DNA of 63,224 bases from Halovulum sp039190275 (GCA_039190275.1 JBCCYF010000010.1:1-63224), one strand, 5' to 3'. Counted from the first letter of the stretch, positions 17,999-26,656 are shown. Notes: generated by a model not told the origin, from the sequence alone. Numbers and translations: made by a program.

Positions 17999-19066
17999 CT
18001 ACGGCGCTTTTTTCGTCTTGCTGATCGAGGTCACATTTGAGGAAGACAGCACCGCTTTTGGCCATTTGCTTGGCGCGATGCCCGTCTCTCGCAGGAATTC
18101 CCGATTGAAATTGGATTTCGTGTTGAAGCCGCTTTCCAGCATCGCCTCGGTGACGCTCATGCCACCCTCGATCTGTTGGCAGGCATGTCGGATGCGCCAG
18201 GAATTTATGTACCGTGACACATTGCTGCCCGTCACACGATTGACCGCCATGGACAGCCGCTTTTCCGGAAGATGCAAACGCCGGGCAAGACGTGCGAGTG
18301 TCAGATTGGGATCAAGGTGCATCGGCTCTCGCTTCAGGAAAGTCTCCAGTTTCGCGACGATCTCAACATCTTCCTGACTGGTTTGAGGCACAGGATCAGG
18401 GGCCGCCTGTTCCTGGTCCCCTGCGGTACCGGACGCAGAAGGGCTTCCGCTGAGCATTCCAACCAAGAGTAACACGAGCGATGATGACACCGTGATCATC
18501 CAGCCTGTCCACTCTGCGTTCCCAGTGGCAAATGCCGCTGCGATCAGAATGTCGCTGACTGCTGAGACAATCAGAGCCCATCCGAGAGCCTGCCAAATCA
18601 CCGCCGGAATGTGCCCCGCATCCAAACGCGCCAACGGCATATCTGATGCACCGCGTAACTGGAAAAGGACCGCGCATCCGTAGCCTGCAAAAACAAGCGG
18701 TACGACGAAGTCGGTCGTTTCGGGCGCAAACACCCTGCAGAACAGTGTGAACGCCGGGGCCGCCAGATGGCTAGACATCTCCCGCAGGGACGAACGGCTC
18801 ACGAGCGCATCTTGGAAAGTAACCCACGCCAAGGCCGGAACGAGTGTGGCGCTCACAGGTAAAACGGGCCGTAGCCATTCGATCCCATAACCTCCAACAA
18901 GCGTGACAAGCCCGGACTGCAAGGCGCAGGCGGCCAGGAAAGTCACCAGAAGGGGCCGCCCCCCGGACGAGAAGGTCCGAAAGGCAAGATAGCCTAGTAC
19001 AAGAGCGACAAAAGCGGGGATCGGAAGCATGGGCATGGTGCGAATATGGTCCCAAAACCGGATCAT
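17999..19066 (-). CDS. Membrane-anchored AraC-family transcription regulator
   Basis: Residues 1-210 hold about six or seven hydrophobic helices (for example IPAFVALVLGYLAF, LPVSATLVPALAWVTF, ALIVSAVSDILIAAAF, SSLVLLLVGMLSG). Residues 250-345 hold an AraC-type double helix-turn-helix: LTLARLARRLHLPEKRLSMAV and then MSVTEAMLESGFNTKSNFNREF. A Pro/Gln-rich linker joins them. It would sense a membrane or periplasmic signal and act directly on DNA from the membrane. It is divergent from the secreted hydrolase gene at 19149, with about 80 bases between the starts, so that gene is its most likely target (inference). An internal ATG at 19036 is an alternative start. Confidence 0.87.
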   Translation of the reverse strand: MIRFWDHIRTMPMLPIPAFVALVLGYLAFRTFSSGGRPLLVTFLAACALQSGLVTLVGGYGIEWLRPVLPVSATLVPALAWVTFQDALVSRSSLREMSSHLAAPAFTLFCRVFAPETTDFVVPLVFAGYGCAVLFQLRGASDMPLARLDAGHIPAVIWQALGWALIVSAVSDILIAAAFATGNAEWTGWMITVSSSLVLLLVGMLSGSPSASGTAGDQEQAAPDPVPQTSQEDVEIVAKLETFLKREPMHLDPNLTLARLARRLHLPEKRLSMAVNRVTGSNVSRYINSWRIRHACQQIEGGMSVTEAMLESGFNTKSNFNREFLRETGIAPSKWPKAVLSSSNVTSISKTKKAP

Positions 19067-19148
19067 GACGACCTGAATCCCGGAAACAGGACGCGGAAAC
19101 GCGCTTTTCTCACATCTGGTGGGCAGCGTTCAAAAAACGGAGGTTCCC

Positions 19149-20162
19149 ATGAAACGTCTTGCTCTTCTTTCAATTCTTGCCCTGTCCCATGCTGTACCAG
19201 CGGCGGCGGACATGCTTCCGGGCTACGATCGGTTCGACCTGATGGCTGATCATCGCGCACGGCCGGTCGCCGCCTCGATCTGGTATCCGGCCGAGAACCC
19301 GACTTACCGAGCCCCGGTCGGGGATGGTCCGATCTTCGATCCTACCTTTGCGTTCATCGGTCCTGCCGTTGCCGAGGGGGAGCATCCGCTTGTGCTGTTG
19401 TCACATGGATCAGGGGGCAACTCGGATAGCCTTGGCTGGCTGACCAGCGGACTTGTGGCGCAGGGCGCCATTGTGCTGGCCGTCAACCACCCAGGATCGA
19501 CCAGCGGGGATAGTTCCCCACGCCGATCCGTCGATCTTGAAGCGCGGGCGAGTGATTTGTCGGCGGCGCTCGACATGCTGCTCTCGGACCCCGCTTTCTC
19601 GCCGTTCATCGATCAGGAGCGCATCGGGGTCATCGGCTTTTCATTGGGTGGCGCAACGGCACTCGGTCTTGGCGGAGTTCGCTTCGACGGCGCGGTTCAG
19701 GACGCCAGATGCTCAACAGGACCCGAAGCCGCTGACTGCGTGTTCTTCCGGTTGGGCGCTGTCCGGTTTGCGGATTATCCCGGATACGGTGCGGATGTGC
19801 GCGATCCACGTGTCACACGGGCCGTAGCCGTTGACCCCGGTTTCGGAGGGTCCGCCGATCCCGACAGCCTGCAAGACGCGCTTGCCGGGATTACGCTCAT
19901 CAACCTTGGTGATGCAGACCGGCTTGCCGCGGCTGATGTTGGTCCAGATGGCAACAACCTGGCGAACCGGCTGCCCGATGCGACTTATGTCGAGATTGCC
20001 CCGGCTAACCACTTTACCTTTCTGGGCACGTGTAAGCCGCACGCAGCGGAGCTTCTTCACGAGGAAGGTGATGATCCGATCTGCACCGACCCTGAAAGCG
20101 CGGACCGAGCCAGTGTTCACGGCCAGCTCGTTAATGTCATCGCGGAGGGTTTAGGCCTCTAG
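19149..20162 (+). CDS. Secreted alpha/beta hydrolase (dienelactone hydrolase/PAF-acetylhydrolase-like)
   Basis: The protein has a signal peptide (MKRLALLSILALSHAVPAAA) and a 337-residue hydrolase domain. The nucleophile elbow is GFSLGG near residue 168, the oxyanion region is LVLLSHGSGG near 90, and the likely catalytic His is in APANHFTFLG near 293. Four Cys residues in the second half may form disulphides, consistent with export. The frame is open to 19119, but the ATG at 19149 follows GGAGGTTCCC. The true substrate, probably an ester or lipid, is unknown. It is divergent from a membrane AraC regulator. Confidence 0.87.
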   Translation: MKRLALLSILALSHAVPAAADMLPGYDRFDLMADHRARPVAASIWYPAENPTYRAPVGDGPIFDPTFAFIGPAVAEGEHPLVLLSHGSGGNSDSLGWLTSGLVAQGAIVLAVNHPGSTSGDSSPRRSVDLEARASDLSAALDMLLSDPAFSPFIDQERIGVIGFSLGGATALGLGGVRFDGAVQDARCSTGPEAADCVFFRLGAVRFADYPGYGADVRDPRVTRAVAVDPGFGGSADPDSLQDALAGITLINLGDADRLAAADVGPDGNNLANRLPDATYVEIAPANHFTFLGTCKPHAAELLHEEGDDPICTDPESADRASVHGQLVNVIAEGLGL

Positions 20163-20522
20163 GGCAGTCAGCTTTCTGCACGTCAGGTACTTGTGCGACC
20201 TCCAGTTTGCAGCAGCTGGTGGCCGCACGATACTATCAACGCTCAACCGTTTCTGTCACCGGCGACAACCACCGTTATGGGCCGGCGGTTTCTCACAAGC
20301 AGGCATTGGCACGACCACAGCGAAAGCCCGCATGGTCCGCTCTGCTGACCTTTGACTGTTCGAAGCAATTGAGAAACCTGACAAGGAGCAACACAGGTGA
20401 CGGCTCTCGAGCCCGAACCTGCGAGATGCCATAAGGCGCGCGAATGACCGCTCTATGAAAACAGGCCCGAAAAGTGCGGGCCTGTGATGTCTTGCCTCGT
20501 CCTATGACCGATGGAGTGAAAC
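20163..20522. other. Gene-free stretch between convergent hydrolase genes
   Basis: About 360 bases with no gene I can support. The only structured element is the hairpin at 20461-20485. A short palindrome (GGCTCTCGAGCC) near 20404 is not part of a tRNA. Confidence 0.55.
20461..20485 (-). terminator. Rho-independent terminator of the 20523-21353 hydrolase
   Basis: A nine-base-pair perfect stem (ACAGGCCCG against CGGGCCTGT) with a seven-base loop lies about 40 bases after the stop of the minus-strand gene. On the minus strand the stem ends in TGTTTTCAT, a short T run. Confidence 0.75.
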
Positions 20523-21353
20523 CTAGCTTCGAACAAAATTCAGAAGGTCGGCGTTCACGAGATCAGGATGGGTGGCAAAAAAGCCGTGCGACAAACCTGG
20601 ATAGACCTTCAGTTCACCGTTGGGCAAGAGCTTGACCGCTTTCTCGGCCGAGTTCCCGATTGGCACAACCTGATCGTCGTCGCCATGCATGACTAGCGTC
20701 GGCACGTTCATCGCTTTCAGGTCTTCGGTCTGATCCGTTTCCGAGAACACCGCGATGCACTGATAGTGGGCAGAGGCGCTGCCCATCATACCCTGACGCC
20801 ACCAGTTGTTGATTAGGCCTTGGCTGACCTCGGCTCCGTCCCGGTTGAACCCGTAAAATGGACCGGACGGCACATCCAAGAAGAACTGAGCGCGGTTGGC
20901 GGCGAGCCCAGCACGCAAGCCGTCAAACACCTCCAACGGCACCCCGTCATGGTTGGCGTCCGTCGCCAACATCAGGGGCGGAATTGCTCCCAGAAGGGCC
21001 GCCTTGGCCACGCGGCCGGGTTCCGCTTTGGCCACATAGGCGGCAACTTCGCCGCCACCGGTCGAGTGCCCGATGTGGATCGCATCCTTCAAGTCAAGCG
21101 CCGCCACAAGGTCCACCACATCGTTTGAATAGGTCGCCATATCGTGGCCGAGCTCGGTTTGATCAGAGCGACCGTGCCCGCGCCGATCATGGGCAATCAC
21201 GCGGTATCCTTCGGCATGAAAGAACAGCATCTGGTTGTCCCAGTCGTCGCCGCTCAACGGCCAGCCGTGGTGGAAGACAATGGGTTGTGCGTCACGTGGA
21301 CCCCAGTCTTTGTAAAAGATGTTTGTTCCGTCGATGGTTTCGATCGTTGACAT
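20523..21353 (-). CDS. Alpha/beta hydrolase, cofactor-free haloperoxidase/arylesterase type
   Basis: This 276-residue cytoplasmic protein starts MSTIETIDGTNIFYKDWG and has the motifs of the non-haem chloroperoxidase group: HHGWPLSGDDWDNQ (oxyanion hole) near residue 28, DRRGHGRS near 56, the nucleophile Ser in HIGHSTGGGE near 95, the acid in MHGDDDQVVPI near 222 and His in YPGLSHGFFATHPD near 253. Physiological activity is probably ester hydrolysis, and the peroxidase activity of this group is a side reaction. It is divergent from a GlxA-type regulator, with about 215 bases between. Confidence 0.9.
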   Translation of the reverse strand: MSTIETIDGTNIFYKDWGPRDAQPIVFHHGWPLSGDDWDNQMLFFHAEGYRVIAHDRRGHGRSDQTELGHDMATYSNDVVDLVAALDLKDAIHIGHSTGGGEVAAYVAKAEPGRVAKAALLGAIPPLMLATDANHDGVPLEVFDGLRAGLAANRAQFFLDVPSGPFYGFNRDGAEVSQGLINNWWRQGMMGSASAHYQCIAVFSETDQTEDLKAMNVPTLVMHGDDDQVVPIGNSAEKAVKLLPNGELKVYPGLSHGFFATHPDLVNADLLNFVRS

Positions 21354-21567
21354 GGTTCGGTCTCCTTTTCATCCGTCAGTTTGGCGCCGCAAGTGCGGCA
21401 GGCAGGGTTGAGTGCAAGTTGGTGGCGCCACCGGCCTTCAAGGCATCCGGGCCAGTTGATGTTTTTGGCTGGTCTTCGTTTGGTCTTTCTTCCGATGTCG
21501 ATGAGGGGACTATTGCAGGCGGCATGGTCTCCTGCGATTGTCAGAAATGACAATTTGGAGTTCAAAA

Positions 21568-22536
21568 GTGACAAACGACGTTTGGATCGCAGAAATCGGC
21601 CTTTTGATCTATCCTGAGTGCCAGCTTTCAGCCGTCTACGGCTTGACCGACTTGTTTCGGATTGCGGGAGAGTGGGCCGAAGGCCAGGTGCACGTTGTCC
21701 GTGTCACGCATTGGCAACGACAGGACGAAGGCCCGCCGATCTGCATCTGGGACACGCACCCCGGTACGGCTCACAAGCTTGACTACATCATCACACCGCC
21801 CAGCATCGTGATGCCGCAGCGGATGCAAGCCATGCCTCAGGAAGCCACGTGGCTGAACGCCCAACATCAAGGCGGCAGTCGTGTCTGTTCGGTTTGCGCT
21901 GGTGCCTTTGTGCTGGCAGAAAGCGGTTTGTTGCAGGGGCGAAGGGTGACAACGCATTGGGCCTTTGCCAAAGAGCTGGCGCAGCGTCATGGAGACATCG
22001 ACGTCGCCGACCGCAACCTGGTTCTGGACGATGGCGACATTATCTCCGCGGGTGGCATTCTTGCCTGGACAGACCTGGGCTTGACGCTGGTCGAACGTTT
22101 CTTTGGGCGGAGCACCATGCTGTCAACCGCCCGGTTTCTGGTGATCCAACCTCCGCGCGCCACGCAGTTGCCTTACAGCGAGTTCATTCCGAATTTCGAT
22201 CATGGGGACGCGGCCATCTTGCGGGTTCAGCACCATATCCACGCTGATTTGAAAGCCACACTGAAATTGGATGATCTTTCAGAGATCGCTGGCCTTGGCT
22301 CGCGGACATTCATTCGTCGGTTTGCAAAGGCCACGAAACTCAATCCAAATCTGTACGTCCAACAGGCGCGTATCTCGAAAGCCCGCAGTATTCTTGAGCT
22401 AACAGACCATCCGTTGGATCAGATCTCTTGGGACGTGGGCTACAAGGACCCGTCGGCCTTTAGCAAAACCTTCCAGCGCCTTTCAGGAATGTCTGCATCA
22501 GAGTATCGGAAGAACTTTGGAGTCGTGCGTGATTAA
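21568..22536 (+). CDS. GlxA-family AraC-type regulator with DJ-1/PfpI domain
   Basis: The first 200 residues form a class I glutamine amidotransferase-like (DJ-1/PfpI) domain, including RVCSVCAGAFVLAESGLLQGRRVTTHW with the family Cys in VCAGAF. Residues 220-318 form an AraC double helix-turn-helix (LDDLSEIAGLGSRTFIRRFAKAT and LDQISWDVGYKDPSAFSKTF). The frame is open to a TTG at 21538, but the GTG at 21568 has TTGGAG seven bases upstream and gives the usual start before VWIAEIGLLIYPECQ. It is divergent from the haloperoxidase-like hydrolase and may control it; this is inference. Confidence 0.88.
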   Translation: MTNDVWIAEIGLLIYPECQLSAVYGLTDLFRIAGEWAEGQVHVVRVTHWQRQDEGPPICIWDTHPGTAHKLDYIITPPSIVMPQRMQAMPQEATWLNAQHQGGSRVCSVCAGAFVLAESGLLQGRRVTTHWAFAKELAQRHGDIDVADRNLVLDDGDIISAGGILAWTDLGLTLVERFFGRSTMLSTARFLVIQPPRATQLPYSEFIPNFDHGDAAILRVQHHIHADLKATLKLDDLSEIAGLGSRTFIRRFAKATKLNPNLYVQQARISKARSILELTDHPLDQISWDVGYKDPSAFSKTFQRLSGMSASEYRKNFGVVRD

Positions 22537-22703
22537 CTGACAGTTGCGGACATTGCCTCGAGTTACTGAGATGTCGGCTTCGTCCCGCATAACCGACTTC
22601 GGCCCCGTCGGAGCGCAGTCAATCCGTACTAAACTTGTCAGATGCCCGGTTTGAGCCGGGATTTCCAGATGTTGCAGCGTGCACCAAGGTCTGAATTAGC
22701 TGT

Positions 22704-22985
22704 CTACCGAATGGTTTTTTGGCTGCCATCTGCCAACAAAGCCTCAACGTTGCTACCCGAGTTGGCGAGCAATTGGGCGAGTTCTTTAGCCCGAACCGAT
22801 TTTCGATGTGGGATACCAGTTACCCGCATCCCTGCATCCGCACCTTCCAATGAAAGAAGGACGACGTCATCCCGAGCCTGTGCATGTGAGGCGGGGACGA
22901 AAGCTACCCCTAACTCTGCAGAGACGAGATCCAGCAATTGATTACCGTTTGTCGCATGAGCCGCAAAACCGCTTCCGTCTGCCTC
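22704..22985 (-). pseudogene. C-terminal remnant of a LysR-type regulator
   Basis: The minus-strand frame reads NQLLDLVSAELGVAFVPASH and then DDVVLLSLEGADAG, which is the end of the LysR effector-binding domain (the lVaaGlGvalvP motif). Only about 90 residues remain. The helix-turn-helix and most of the effector domain are gone, and the frame hits a stop just upstream, exactly where IS3-type transposase sequence begins. This is a truncated gene left by an insertion and later deletion. Confidence 0.72.
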
Positions 22986-23105
22986 AACGCAAAGGCAATC
23001 CGCTCATCGCTGGCTCGTTTGTTTGGCATCGGTACACTCCTCTCATGCCAGAAATGTACCCAAAATTCCGCACTCAGTTCCGACAAGTTTCAGGGGGCAG
23101 GACCA
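22975..23105 (-). mobile_element. Left end of an IS3-family insertion sequence (remnant)
   Basis: On the minus strand, GAGAGGAGTG precedes an ATG at 23029 that begins MPNKRASDERIAFALRQ, the N-terminus of IS3-family OrfA (compare the usual FTEEQIAFALRQAE). After about 20 residues the similarity ends and the frame runs into lysR sequence, stopping at 22910. Upstream of the ATG the minus strand carries TGGTCCTGCCCCCTGAAA at its outer edge (23105 inward), which looks like a terminal inverted repeat starting with TG. The right end and the rest of the transposase are not in the window. Confidence 0.65.
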
Positions 23106-23433
23106 GATTCGTGACCTCCCTGCGGCCTTGGCAGCTATGCCGGCTGATTCAGACCGGTAGGGTAAACAACCTGCGCGGCCTCTGTGTTGGATCGGGGCCA
23201 AAGGAAGACGAATGTGTTAATTCGCCAGCAACCAATAGGCGAATTAGCCCGACAAATTAATCCAAATTAACACAATATTTCAAACTCCTATGGCGTTCTC
23301 ACCGATGACGGGGCGCAGTGCCACGGTTGCACCGGCAGTGATGCCCGGTCGCCGCGAAACGCCCCTGAGCGCGCCCCTTTGTCGCCCAGCGGCATCCGTA
23401 GTGTTTAATGGTCAACGAGTAGGAGTCCCCCCC
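23106..23433. other. Gene-free stretch before the Hint gene
   Basis: About 330 bases between the IS remnant and the Hint gene hold no gene I can support. The AT-rich part near 23215-23280 includes the inverted repeat listed separately and is probably the promoter region of the Hint gene. Confidence 0.5.
23218..23246. repeat. Nine-base inverted repeat upstream of the Hint gene
   Basis: TAATTCGCC and GGCGAATTA form a perfect inverted repeat with an 11-base spacer in an AT-rich patch. It could be an operator or a terminator-like hairpin. No T tract follows at once, so an operator is more likely. Confidence 0.45.
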
Positions 23434-23997
23434 ATGGGCATGCATCAACCGCTTATCCTGTCAAACCCCCTTCCAACACAGCACGAAACCCCCGATACGA
23501 TCGGGGTCGAGGAACTTTTGACGCCACATCCGCTGACCCACCCAAGCCGGGTGACGGTTACCGGTTTCAGCGCCGGGACGCTTATCGAAACACCCAGCGG
23601 ATTGCGGCGTGTGCAAAGCCTTGAACCAGGTGACATGGTGGACACCATCGACGACGGCCCGCGGCCGCTTAACCGCGTCGGCGTGCGCAGCTTCCGTACG
23701 CCCAGGCGCATGGCCCCGGTTGTCATCCGCCCCAATACGATGCGCAACGCCAATACGCTCAAGGTATCGCCCGGGACACTGATCCTTATTCAGGAGGAGT
23801 TCGTCGCGGCAAAGGATCTGGTCAACTGCAGCACGATACTGCGCGAGCCGGGCCTGCCCGTCGCCTATCATTACCTGCAGTTTCACCGATCGCACATCAT
23901 AACGGCGGGCGGTGTGGAATGTGGTGTCGGCGGACCTTCGGCACTCAGTCTGCTGGATCAGGAAATAAGCCAGACTGACCGCATGACTTTGGTGTAA
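23434..23997 (+). CDS. Hint-domain protein with degenerate catalytic positions
   Basis: The 187-residue protein carries a Hint (hedgehog/intein) domain of the type common in Rhodobacteraceae. Segment GFSAGTLIETPSGLRRVQSL near residue 45 aligns with the usual CFTPGTLI block, and LEPGDMVDTIDDGPRPLNRVG follows. The nucleophilic Cys at the domain start is Ser here, and the usual SPQHR block is SPGTLILI, so the His is missing. Self-splicing or cleavage is therefore unlikely. The frame is open to 23290, but the ATG at 23434 has AGGAG eight bases upstream. The role is unknown; relatives are often secreted or attached to large repeat proteins. Confidence 0.8.
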   Translation: MGMHQPLILSNPLPTQHETPDTIGVEELLTPHPLTHPSRVTVTGFSAGTLIETPSGLRRVQSLEPGDMVDTIDDGPRPLNRVGVRSFRTPRRMAPVVIRPNTMRNANTLKVSPGTLILIQEEFVAAKDLVNCSTILREPGLPVAYHYLQFHRSHIITAGGVECGVGGPSALSLLDQEISQTDRMTLV

Positions 23998-24008
23998 GCG
24001 TGGCCAGC

Positions 24009-24025
24009 GGGGTCGTCACGACCCC
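24009..24025. terminator. Hairpin between convergent genes
   Basis: A seven-base-pair stem (GGGGTCG against CGACCCC) with a three-base loop lies between the Hint stop and the cobalamin adenosyltransferase stop. There is no T tract, so its strength as a terminator is uncertain; it could work in both directions. Confidence 0.45.
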
Positions 24026-24034
24026 ATGCCCACC

Positions 24035-24607
24035 CTAGCGGTTGGCGCCCGGAACCCAGAGGACATCGTCCTTGCCATCAGCATTTGCAATCCGTCCGGC
24101 CACAAAGAACCAATCGCTCAAACGGTTCAGGTAGCGCAGCGCACTTTCATTGACGCTTTCGGTTGTCGCAAGCTCGACCACCAGCCGCTCGGCGCGGCGG
24201 CTTACCGTGCGGCACAGATGCAGGTTTGCCGCAAGCGGGCTCCCGCCTGGCAGAATGAAGCTGCGCAACGGCTGAAGCCGGGCATTCATTGCGTCTATTT
24301 CCTCTTCCAGCCGCGATACTTGCGCCGATGCCATGCGCAGCGGCGGATACTCGCGTGTCTCATCCAGTTCCATATCCGGGGTGCAAAGATCGGCCCCCAG
24401 ATCGAACAGATCATTCTGAATGCGCATCAGCCCGCCGTCGATGTCGCCGGTTGCATGCAGCCGCGCAAGCCCAACGGCAGCATTCGCCTCATCCACGGTC
24501 CCATAGGCCGAGACCCGCGCCGCATGCTTGGCCACACGGCTGCCGTTACCCAGCGCGGTTTCACCGGCGTCTCCGGTCCGCGTGTAAATCTTGTTCAGCA
24601 CGACCAT
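24035..24607 (-). CDS. Cob(I)alamin adenosyltransferase, PduO type
   Basis: The enzyme transfers the adenosyl group of ATP to cob(I)alamin, giving coenzyme B12. The ATP-binding N-terminus KIYTRTGDAGETALGNGSRV (residues 6-25) is intact, as are VSAYGTVDEANAAVGLAR, the central SFILPGGSPLAANLHLCRTVSRRAER and LNRLSDWFFVAGR near residue 160. Its 190 residues match the PduO-type family. It follows the small membrane protein gene at 24611 with a three-base gap, so they are co-transcribed. Confidence 0.95.
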   Translation of the reverse strand: MVVLNKIYTRTGDAGETALGNGSRVAKHAARVSAYGTVDEANAAVGLARLHATGDIDGGLMRIQNDLFDLGADLCTPDMELDETREYPPLRMASAQVSRLEEEIDAMNARLQPLRSFILPGGSPLAANLHLCRTVSRRAERLVVELATTESVNESALRYLNRLSDWFFVAGRIANADGKDDVLWVPGANR

Positions 24608-24610
24608 GAT

Positions 24611-24814
24611 TTATCCCCCCCGCGTAAAGTATACGGTACCCACAATGATGACCACGGCAATGAACTGCAGCAACAGCCGCAGGCGCATGATCTTGTTTGC
24701 ATATTTGCGGTTGAACTCGCCGCCCTTGGCAAAACCGCCGACCCCGACAAGAAGCACAGCCGCGACGGCAAGACAGGCAAAGAGGGCGACGTAGAATAGC
24801 GGGCCATTGGTCAT
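24611..24814 (-). CDS. HIG1-domain twin-transmembrane protein
   Basis: This 67-residue protein has two transmembrane helices (LFYVALFACLAVAAVLLVGV and LLQFIAVVIIVGTVYF) separated by the basic loop GGEFNRKYANKIMRLR. This is the pattern of the hypoxia-induced (HIG1) domain family, whose members associate with respiratory complexes in mitochondria and bacteria. In alphaproteobacteria it is often placed directly before the PduO-type adenosyltransferase, as here. A functional link between the two has not been shown. Confidence 0.85.
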   Translation of the reverse strand: MTNGPLFYVALFACLAVAAVLLVGVGGFAKGGEFNRKYANKIMRLRLLLQFIAVVIIVGTVYFTRGG

Positions 24815-24866
24815 CTAATGTCCTTCCGGATGCGTTGCCAGCCAGCTAAGGCACTGGGCCGAAAAG

Positions 24867-25700
24867 TCACGAGGCACGCAGAACTTTATCCAGCCAGCGG
24901 GTCGGAAGAACCCGACGAAACACATTCATAAGGTAAGTCGGTGTCGTCACAAAGTAGCGGGCTTTGGGTCGTTTGCTTTCCAGCGCGTGAACCAGTTTTT
25001 GCGTGACCGCGGATGCGGGAAGCTCGAATTTATCCGGTGCCTGTTTCTCCGCATAGAGACGCGGTACAACGACGTCCTCGTAGAACCCGGCCCGTGCCGA
25101 GTTTTTCCAGTCCACCCAGCGTTCGAACTGCGGGATCGCCTTACGTCGAATGTCCGACGTAACGGGACCGGGCTCTATGAGAATGAAGTGAAGGTCCGGC
25201 AACTCGTTCTCGATCCGATAGGTATCGGTCAACCCTTCCATCGCGAATTTGGTCGAGACATAGGCTCCACGCGCACGTAAGGCCACAAACCCGAGGACGG
25301 ACGAGTTGTTGACGATGCGCCCGTGGCCCTGTGCGCGAAATGTCGGCAAAAGGCGGTTAATAAGGTCAAATTGGCCGAACACGTTGGTCTCATATATCTC
25401 CCGCATGGCGCCGCGAGGCAGATCTTCTGCCAGCCCGGGACAGGCGAATGCGCCGTTGTTGAAGAGCGCATCCAGTGTGCCACCGGTCCGCTCCAGTGTC
25501 TCGGTCACCGCCTGAGCCACGCTGTGCTCGGACGCAAGATCCAGAACAAAGCTCTCCAGGCCTTCGCCTTCAAGCCGGGCGCAATCGGCCGCCTTGCGAC
25601 AGGTCGCAAACACCCGCCAGCCGCGTTTTGCCAGACCATGGGCCGCGTCATACCCGATCCCCGACGAACATCCGGTGATCAGGATGGATTTCCGCGCCAT
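24867..25700 (-). CDS. Short-chain dehydrogenase/reductase
   Basis: This 277-residue classical SDR has the cofactor motif TGCSSGIG at residues 9-16, the NNGA variant of NNAG (LDALFNNGAFACPG near 80), the catalytic Ser in NNSSVLG near 135 and YVSTK near 152. The C-terminal part is longer than in most classical SDRs and ends with a basic, hydrophobic tail (YFVTTPTYLMNVFRRVLPTRWLDKVLR), suggesting contact with the membrane. The substrate is unknown. It appears to be a single-gene unit. Confidence 0.9.
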   Translation of the reverse strand: MARKSILITGCSSGIGYDAAHGLAKRGWRVFATCRKAADCARLEGEGLESFVLDLASEHSVAQAVTETLERTGGTLDALFNNGAFACPGLAEDLPRGAMREIYETNVFGQFDLINRLLPTFRAQGHGRIVNNSSVLGFVALRARGAYVSTKFAMEGLTDTYRIENELPDLHFILIEPGPVTSDIRRKAIPQFERWVDWKNSARAGFYEDVVVPRLYAEKQAPDKFELPASAVTQKLVHALESKRPKARYFVTTPTYLMNVFRRVLPTRWLDKVLRAS

Positions 25701-25918
25701 TGCTCAGCCTCGTTCTTGCCCAGCCCACCTGTTATGCGCTACGCGTCTCAGTTGCAAACTCTGGTTATACCGCCGGACTGAAGGCCAGGTCCTTGGGGGG
25801 TTTTAACTCCGGATGGCGGACATAATAGGTTTTTGCAATATGGCCGGACTTGGTCTTGAAACCGCCCTAATCGGGTGCGTAAGTGCACGGCGTTATCTGT
25901 TTAAATTGAGGACCCTGA

Positions 25919-26656
25919 ATGAACTGGCGTGCGCTCCTGAGATGCATCGGTCCGGTTGGGTTCTGGCTGGCCGCGGCGCTTACCGCAGCGGCGCAAACGG
26001 ACGGTCAGGCCGGGCTTTCCCGGTTTGAACTGCCCCGCAGCGAAACGCCTCAGCCGATGGTGGATCTGCGTCCACTGCAGCAGGACATCGTGTACATCGA
26101 CCAGCTTAGCGGCGAAATACCCATGGGCCGCAGGCCTATCACCGTTCCCGACCCCCCGTCCGACCCCATTGACTATTACGGGATTATTGAGCGTATCGGG
26201 CCCTTTGCAAAGGTCGGCCTGGCGCTTTTGACCGCTCTCTTGATCTGGGTCCTGTGGCGCAACCGTTGGGCGATTGCTGAGCGTTTGCGCGGGGCCCCCG
26301 CGACGCCGACTGCGCAGGCAGTTTCAACGCCACGGCGCGCCGATCGGGCCCCGGATGCGAGCGGGCTTATTGCCCGGCTCCGCGGCATGGCAGATCGGCG
26401 CGCGGCACTGGTCATGCTGCTGCGCGCCGTTCTGAACGAAGCGGCACAGCAAAACGGCCTGCGGCTGGGCCAATCGGAAACCGCGCGCGACCTGTTGCGC
26501 CGCCTGCCGAAGGAGTGGCCGCACCTGGGGCCGACCCGCGATCTTGTCATGACCGAGGAACTGGTCCAGTTCGGCGGTCGGCCCCTGCCTGATCCGCTGT
26601 TCGAAGCCTGCCTGAACCAGGCCGTTCCCATCCTCCGGGCACCGAGAACGCTATGA
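25919..26656 (+). CDS. DUF4129-domain membrane protein of MoxR cluster
   Basis: This first gene of an eight-gene run encodes a 245-residue protein with an N-terminal signal-like helix (GPVGFWLAAALTAAA), a periplasmic Pro-rich stretch, a central helix (VGLALLTALLIWVLWRNRWAI near residue 98) and a cytoplasmic C-terminal DUF4129 domain containing LRAVLNEAAQQNGLRLGQSETARDLLRRLP. DUF4129 proteins regularly accompany MoxR ATPases and DUF58 proteins, but their activity is unknown. The stop overlaps the next start (ATGA). Confidence 0.82.
   Translation: MNWRALLRCIGPVGFWLAAALTAAAQTDGQAGLSRFELPRSETPQPMVDLRPLQQDIVYIDQLSGEIPMGRRPITVPDPPSDPIDYYGIIERIGPFAKVGLALLTALLIWVLWRNRWAIAERLRGAPATPTAQAVSTPRRADRAPDASGLIARLRGMADRRAALVMLLRAVLNEAAQQNGLRLGQSETARDLLRRLPKEWPHLGPTRDLVMTEELVQFGGRPLPDPLFEACLNQAVPILRAPRTL

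Noticed and set aside
20395..20440. Possible tRNA or tRNA fragment
   Set aside because: The GGTTCGGGC-like word on the minus strand has no matching T-stem or other arms.
23290..23433. Longer N-terminus of the Hint protein
   Set aside because: No RBS before 23290, whereas ATG 23434 has AGGAG at the correct distance.
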